From DAOUKH01 sp965219875 (GTDB taxonomy: Bacteria > Chloroflexota > Dehalococcoidia > SHYB01), in assembly GCA_965219875.1 (NCBI GenBank), contig CBDCOW010000001.1:434001-498000 (forward strand): a stretch of 64,000 nt of DNA. The letters are read 5' to 3'. The notes beneath the pieces were generated by a model, which made no database searches, was not told the DNA's origin, and saw only the letters and a program-made list of their open reading frames with translations. Of this stretch, positions 61,015-64,000 are shown one piece after another; position 1 is the stretch's first letter, and each line of letters opens with the position of its first letter. The position numbers and the translations under genes were made by a program.

Positions 61015-62514
61015 CTAGCCGGCGGCGCTGTACGTGTCCGGCGGGGTGACCTGGTAGAACATCGAGTATTCCGAGATCACGACCCTCTCGCCGCCGATGG
61101 TTCCCCAGACAATAATCGAATAGACCCCGGGGCCGTGTTCATCGATTGCGTCACTCAAGTCGACCGTGACTGAGAAGGAGTCCCCCGTGACGTTCCACGT
61201 CCGAGCGGTGACCCAGGGAACCGTGATGGATGTGCTCTGCACCGACAGACTCTCACGTACGGCTTCTAGGTGGAAACGCGATTGCTCAGCGAAGGAAGTG
61301 GGCGGTGGTGCACTCGGCGGAATGTCATACGGATCGGGGCAAGTCCTCGAAGCGGTGACCACATAGGAGTCTTCCGTCCAGGACCAGCCGTCGCTTAGCG
61401 GGTAGCGCAAGGAGGCTACGCGCACCCCGTTGTCGTAGCAGTATGTTCGCGCAATCTGCCCTCTAGTGAGTTCGTGCGGGGGAGGATCGTAGTTGGCAAC
61501 TACGGACAGGTCTTCGCGGTCCCGGAACCGCGCTCCATTCTTCACGCGCCCCGACAGGCTGAGCACACCGTTCGCGTCAATCGTCGGAAGCCGGTCGTAT
61601 TCGACGTAGTCCCCCTCGAAGTGCTGGTAGGCGGCGTAGTAGTGGCGATTCCAAGCTAAGCCGATGCTAACCTTCCGGTGCCAGGGATCAAGAATGTTGC
61701 GGCGATGTCCCGGGCTTCCCATCCACCCCTCCATCGCGTCTCGCACGACCTGCTCGATGTTTGTAAGGGGCCTAACGTTAGACGGGCAGTAGTCGAAACC
61801 CAAGCCATTCTCACCGTTCGACTGGTAGCCGCCCGCCAAGCTGTAGCGCATGTACGGCTTGAGCCCGTCGAGGCCCCAATGCGCGCCGAAACAGTCCGTT
61901 ATAGAGGACTCGGCGTGTATCTGTGGGGCGCGGTTGTCGCCCAGCGTCACGGCAGGGACACTCGCCGCAGCCCTCGCTTCGTTGATGAGCTCGACCATGT
62001 ACTCCTTGTAGGAGCGGAGCGTAGGGACGGGCGTGGCAGTTGGCCGTGGTGTTGGCGTAGACGTCGGCCGCGGTGTGGGCGTGGCGGTCGGCCGTGGCGT
62101 GGGCGTAGATGTTGGCCGCGGGGTCGGCGTGGCAGTTGGCTGCGGTGTTGGCGTAGCGGTAGGCGTGGCCGTCGGCGACCCTGGCGTCGGCGTGGCGGTC
62201 GGCGGCCGCGGCGTGGGGGTTGGTAGCCCTTGCCATACTGCGAACGCATGCGCCTCTGCGGCTTGAGCTGCCTCGACCACCGCGAACGCCGCCGCGCGCT
62301 CCTCGCCCTCCGCCGCCGCCTCGTACGCCGCGAATGCCTCGTGGACGGCTTTGTCCGCCGCTTCCCAGACCTCGAACGGCGACGCCGTGGGCGTCGTCGC
62401 AGGCTCCGGGGTGGGTGTCGGAGTCGGCAATGCCGTAGGAACGGGCGTGGGCGCCACAGTGGCCGGGGCGATTACCGGCGTCGAGGTGGGAGTCGCCGTC
62501 GGCGTCGCCGTTGC
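61015..62514 (-). CDS. 3' part of frameshifted paralogue: Pro-Thr linker, helical module, CAP/SCP ectodomain
   Basis: This frame is open from about 62514 (ATATPTATPTSTPV) to the stop at 61015, about 500 aa; a GTG at 62457 is the only start-like codon, with no ribosome-binding site, so it is best read as the continuation of the gene that begins at 63248. It holds the shared helical module (FEVWEAADKAVHEAFAAYEA, ending AVWQGLPTPTPRP), long 'PTPRPTxTPT' repeats, a CAP domain (YKEYMVELINEARAAASVPA; AHWGLDG; NGENG; SPGHRRN with the His kept) and the beta-rich end domain with MFYQVTPPDTYS. Closely related to the 58925 gene product over its C-terminal half. Confidence 0.7.
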   Translation of the reverse strand, partial: ATATPTATPTSTPVIAPATVAPTPVPTALPTPTPTPEPATTPTASPFEVWEAADKAVHEAFAAYEAAAEGEERAAAFAVVEAAQAAEAHAFAVWQGLPTPTPRPPTATPTPGSPTATPTATPTPQPTATPTPRPTSTPTPRPTATPTPRPTSTPTPRPTATPVPTLRSYKEYMVELINEARAAASVPAVTLGDNRAPQIHAESSITDCFGAHWGLDGLKPYMRYSLAGGYQSNGENGLGFDYCPSNVRPLTNIEQVVRDAMEGWMGSPGHRRNILDPWHRKVSIGLAWNRHYYAAYQHFEGDYVEYDRLPTIDANGVLSLSGRVKNGARFRDREDLSVVANYDPPPHELTRGQIARTYCYDNGVRVASLRYPLSDGWSWTEDSYVVTASRTCPDPYDIPPSAPPPTSFAEQSRFHLEAVRESLSVQSTSITVPWVTARTWNVTGDSFSVTVDLSDAIDEHGPGVYSIIVWGTIGGERVVISEYSMFYQVTPPDTYSAAG

Positions 62515-63248
62515 GAGATGACTTCGGGCGGCAGGTCCTCCTTCGGGTCGAGGAAACCTCCGAAGTAAGCCACCGCGCCGATGGCCGCCACGAGGACTAA
62601 GAGGGCGATAGCGGCGCGTGGACCACAGCCGGACTTGGGCGGCTTTGGCGAAACCGCAGCCGGCCTCGCCGGCTTTTCTGGGGGCGGCCTCGGAGGTGCC
62701 TCCGTTGGCTCTCTCGGGGGCTGCGGCGGCGGTCTTGGGGACGCCGCCGTTGGCCTTTCTGCGGGCTTCGGCGGACTCGAAGGCGCCTCCCCTGGCTCTT
62801 CCGCGGGCTTCGGCTCCTTTGCGGACTCCGGCGGACGTCTGTGGCGCTCCCTTTCCGCTCGCTCAGCAAGCGTGAGCTTTTCGCATGAAGGATCGCGAGC
62901 CAGGCGCAGAGCATTGTCAAGGCGGGCTCGCGGGGCGATAACACCATGATCGGCGCAAACGACACTGTAGACAGGGGCCTGCCCGTCGTGGCCGTTGGCG
63001 TGGACGGTGGCTTGGAGCGGCCCGCGGCACCACGGGCACGCCGTGTAGGGAGGGTCCACTATCGGGGCGTCGGACACATGGAGGTCGCGGCCCGAGTTAA
63101 GGCAGTAGCGGCATATCGCCCAGCCCTGGCCGGACTTGGGAGGCGGGCGCTCGGGTGGGGAGACCCCTCTGCGGCGGGCGGTGCAATCGACGCAGGTGCA
63201 ATAGGGTGGGTGTTTACCCGTGCCGTAGGCCTCGCGTTCGTCGCTCAT
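62472..63248 (-). CDS. 5' part of frameshifted paralogue: Cys knuckle, zinc ribbons, Pro-rich stretch, TM helix
   Basis: 258 codons before a stop; the last ~15 (RRRRRRLPPRRR) look like out-of-frame translation. It starts MSDEREAYGTGKHPPYCTCV with a Cys17/19/22 knuckle, then ribbons with Cys47/50, Cys71/74, Cys98/His101 and Cys122. A long Pro/Glu/Lys-rich stretch follows, then one membrane helix (RAAIALLVLVAAIGAVAYFG, about 209-228) and the acidic stretch KEDLPPEVI. One inserted base near 62513-62520 would restore the frame into the PT linker of the 61015 part. An intact protein would be about 745 aa. The gap to the upstream NTF2-like gene is 8 bp. Confidence 0.7.
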   Translation of the reverse strand: MSDEREAYGTGKHPPYCTCVDCTARRRGVSPPERPPPKSGQGWAICRYCLNSGRDLHVSDAPIVDPPYTACPWCRGPLQATVHANGHDGQAPVYSVVCADHGVIAPRARLDNALRLARDPSCEKLTLAERAERERHRRPPESAKEPKPAEEPGEAPSSPPKPAERPTAASPRPPPQPPREPTEAPPRPPPEKPARPAAVSPKPPKSGCGPRAAIALLVLVAAIGAVAYFGGFLDPKEDLPPEVISQRRRRRRLPPRRR

Positions 63249-63256
63249 GGGCCGGC

Positions 63257-63667
63257 TTAACGCTGGCGGGTGGGAACGAAGCTGGAGCGCAATTGGATGG
63301 CCCAGCGCCCCTCGATGTTAGTGACGACGTAGAAGGAGCGGTGCACTTCAAGGGAGTTGCCCGCGGCATCGCGGCGGGTGAACTTCACCGCGAAGTGGAC
63401 CTTGTCCGCCGAACTCTGCACGACGCGGGCCTCGTCGAGCTCGGTGCGGGCCCAGCCCGGCGTGGTCTCGCGGAGACCGGCGCGGATATCGCGGGGTTCG
63501 GGCGCTTGCTCCCAGTGGCGGATGCCGCCGCCGGCGAGCCGGGTATGGGGGTAGTGCAGCGTCGCGTGGAAGGCCGCACCGCCGCCGCCGTTGACCGCGT
63601 CGAAGTAAGCCTGCACCGCTGCCAGCGCGGGGCCTTCGCTAGCCGGATACCGTTCGGGACTGTCCAT
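63257..63667 (-). CDS. NTF2/SnoaL-like domain protein
   Basis: 136 aa from the ATG at 63667 with GAGGAG upstream; 50 more residues to 63817 are readable but not protein-like. The AVQAYFDAVNGGGGAAFHAT helix start, HYPHTRLAGGG and the C-terminal strands HRSFYVVTNIEGRWAIQLRS are the cone-shaped NTF2-like fold, which is used by small isomerases, cyclases, dehydratases or as a protein-protein module. No catalytic set can be assigned. It is first in the minus-strand block with the bitopic surface proteins, 8 bp before the frameshifted paralogue. Confidence 0.7.
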   Translation of the reverse strand: MDSPERYPASEGPALAAVQAYFDAVNGGGGAAFHATLHYPHTRLAGGGIRHWEQAPEPRDIRAGLRETTPGWARTELDEARVVQSSADKVHFAVKFTRRDAAGNSLEVHRSFYVVTNIEGRWAIQLRSSFVPTRQR

Positions 63668-63880
63668 GGGGCGTCTCCTCAACGGGTCAAACTCGGGCTT
63701 GGGCGCGGCAAGGCCGCGGTTCATGCGCCGCCAGGCAGAAAGGTGGGCAGAGTCTAGAGGGAAGCCGTTCAGAGCGTCAAACCGCGCGGCGGCGGCGCGA
63801 TGCCCGCTGCTCCCCACATCCGCGCCCGCCCGCGCCTGCGTATCCTAGATGCACGGGCGGTTTTCACGGATGTTGCACCT

Positions 63881-64000
63881 ATGAACGGGTTCCTGACGTA
63901 CGGGCGGGCGCTGGCCGCGGCTGTCGCAGTGACGCTCGTCGTGGCGGCCTGCGGGGCGGCGGGACCGGAGGAGACGGCGCCGGAGGCGAGCCCATCGCCG
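63881..64000 (+). CDS. Partial lipoprotein (5' end only)
   Basis: Only 40 codons lie in the window and the frame is open to its end. The start ATG at 63881 is followed by a signal peptide (TYGRALAAAVAVTLVVAACG) with lipobox VVAAC, then an Ala/Glu/Pro-rich segment typical of a linker after the lipid anchor. It is exported and lipid-anchored; what follows cannot be said. Divergent from the NTF2-like gene. Confidence 0.65.
   Translation, partial: MNGFLTYGRALAAAVAVTLVVAACGAAGPEETAPEASPSP

Overview
The window is GC-rich (roughly 65%), densely packed DNA that looks like the chromosome of an uncultured Chloroflexota, most likely a SAR202/Dehalococcoidia-type lineage. That assignment is inference. 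It rests on the gene content: six luciferase-like flavin monooxygenases, three MmgE/PrpD proteins, two CoA-transferase III genes, three ACMSD-type amidohydrolases and many alpha/beta hydrolases in 64 kb. It also rests on Chloroflexota-style interspersed palindromic repeats (such as 'GTAGGGGCGACC') and on Pro-Thr-rich, single-pass surface proteins. No rRNA, phage or transposase genes were seen. The only tRNA found is tRNA-Gln(UUG).

Layout. 1-1516: tandem 176-bp repeats, a PIN-domain gene and an unknown partner. 1745-4102: a small membrane protein, a nucleoside 2-deoxyribosyltransferase and an ammonium channel. 4151-7267: three tandem LLM flavin monooxygenases, then 162-bp tandem repeats. 7877-8860: a Pht5/binding-protein-like gene. 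9089-17707 (minus): a catabolic block with RidA, LigB-type extradiol dioxygenase, Rieske oxygenase, an SsuABC-like ABC importer whose binding lipoprotein carries two nearly identical domains, and an alpha/beta hydrolase. 17788-27961: three MmgE/PrpD genes, a double-domain CoA-transferase, a TcuA-like flavoprotein and an LLM enzyme. 27973-35543: LLM, dienelactone hydrolase, two VOC proteins, CoA-transferase, hydrolases and an SDR without a normal start codon. 35545-44379 (minus): two amidohydrolases and an oligopeptide-type ABC importer. 44510-48532: aminotransferase, PEP mutase/ICL-family lyase, esterase and a tandem EthD-like protein. 48555-52812: a beta-lactamase-like protein, amidohydrolase, tRNA-Gln, a 45-aa Cys-knuckle protein, LLM and a hydrolase. 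53099-55921: a small hydrophobic protein, an MFS exporter and an EthD-like protein.

The most unusual part is 55952-63667. Three large minus-strand genes share one design: a cytoplasmic N-terminal module (zinc ribbons in two, a DnaJ J-domain in the third), a Pro-rich stretch, one membrane helix, Pro-Thr repeats around a conserved helical module ending in 'PTPTPRP', and an extracellular C-terminal domain. The extracellular domain is a CAP/SCP domain in two and a peptidase-like domain without its HExxH in the third. One copy is split by a one-base frameshift. A separate 45-aa gene at 50573-50710 matches the N-terminal Cys knuckle of one of these proteins. I could not match this family to a described system.

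Taken together, most of the window looks like a scavenging metabolism: importers for organic acids, aromatics or peptides sit beside oxygenases, CoA-transferases, hydrolases and lyases that could open and cleave recalcitrant compounds. The last block looks like a cell-surface or envelope system.
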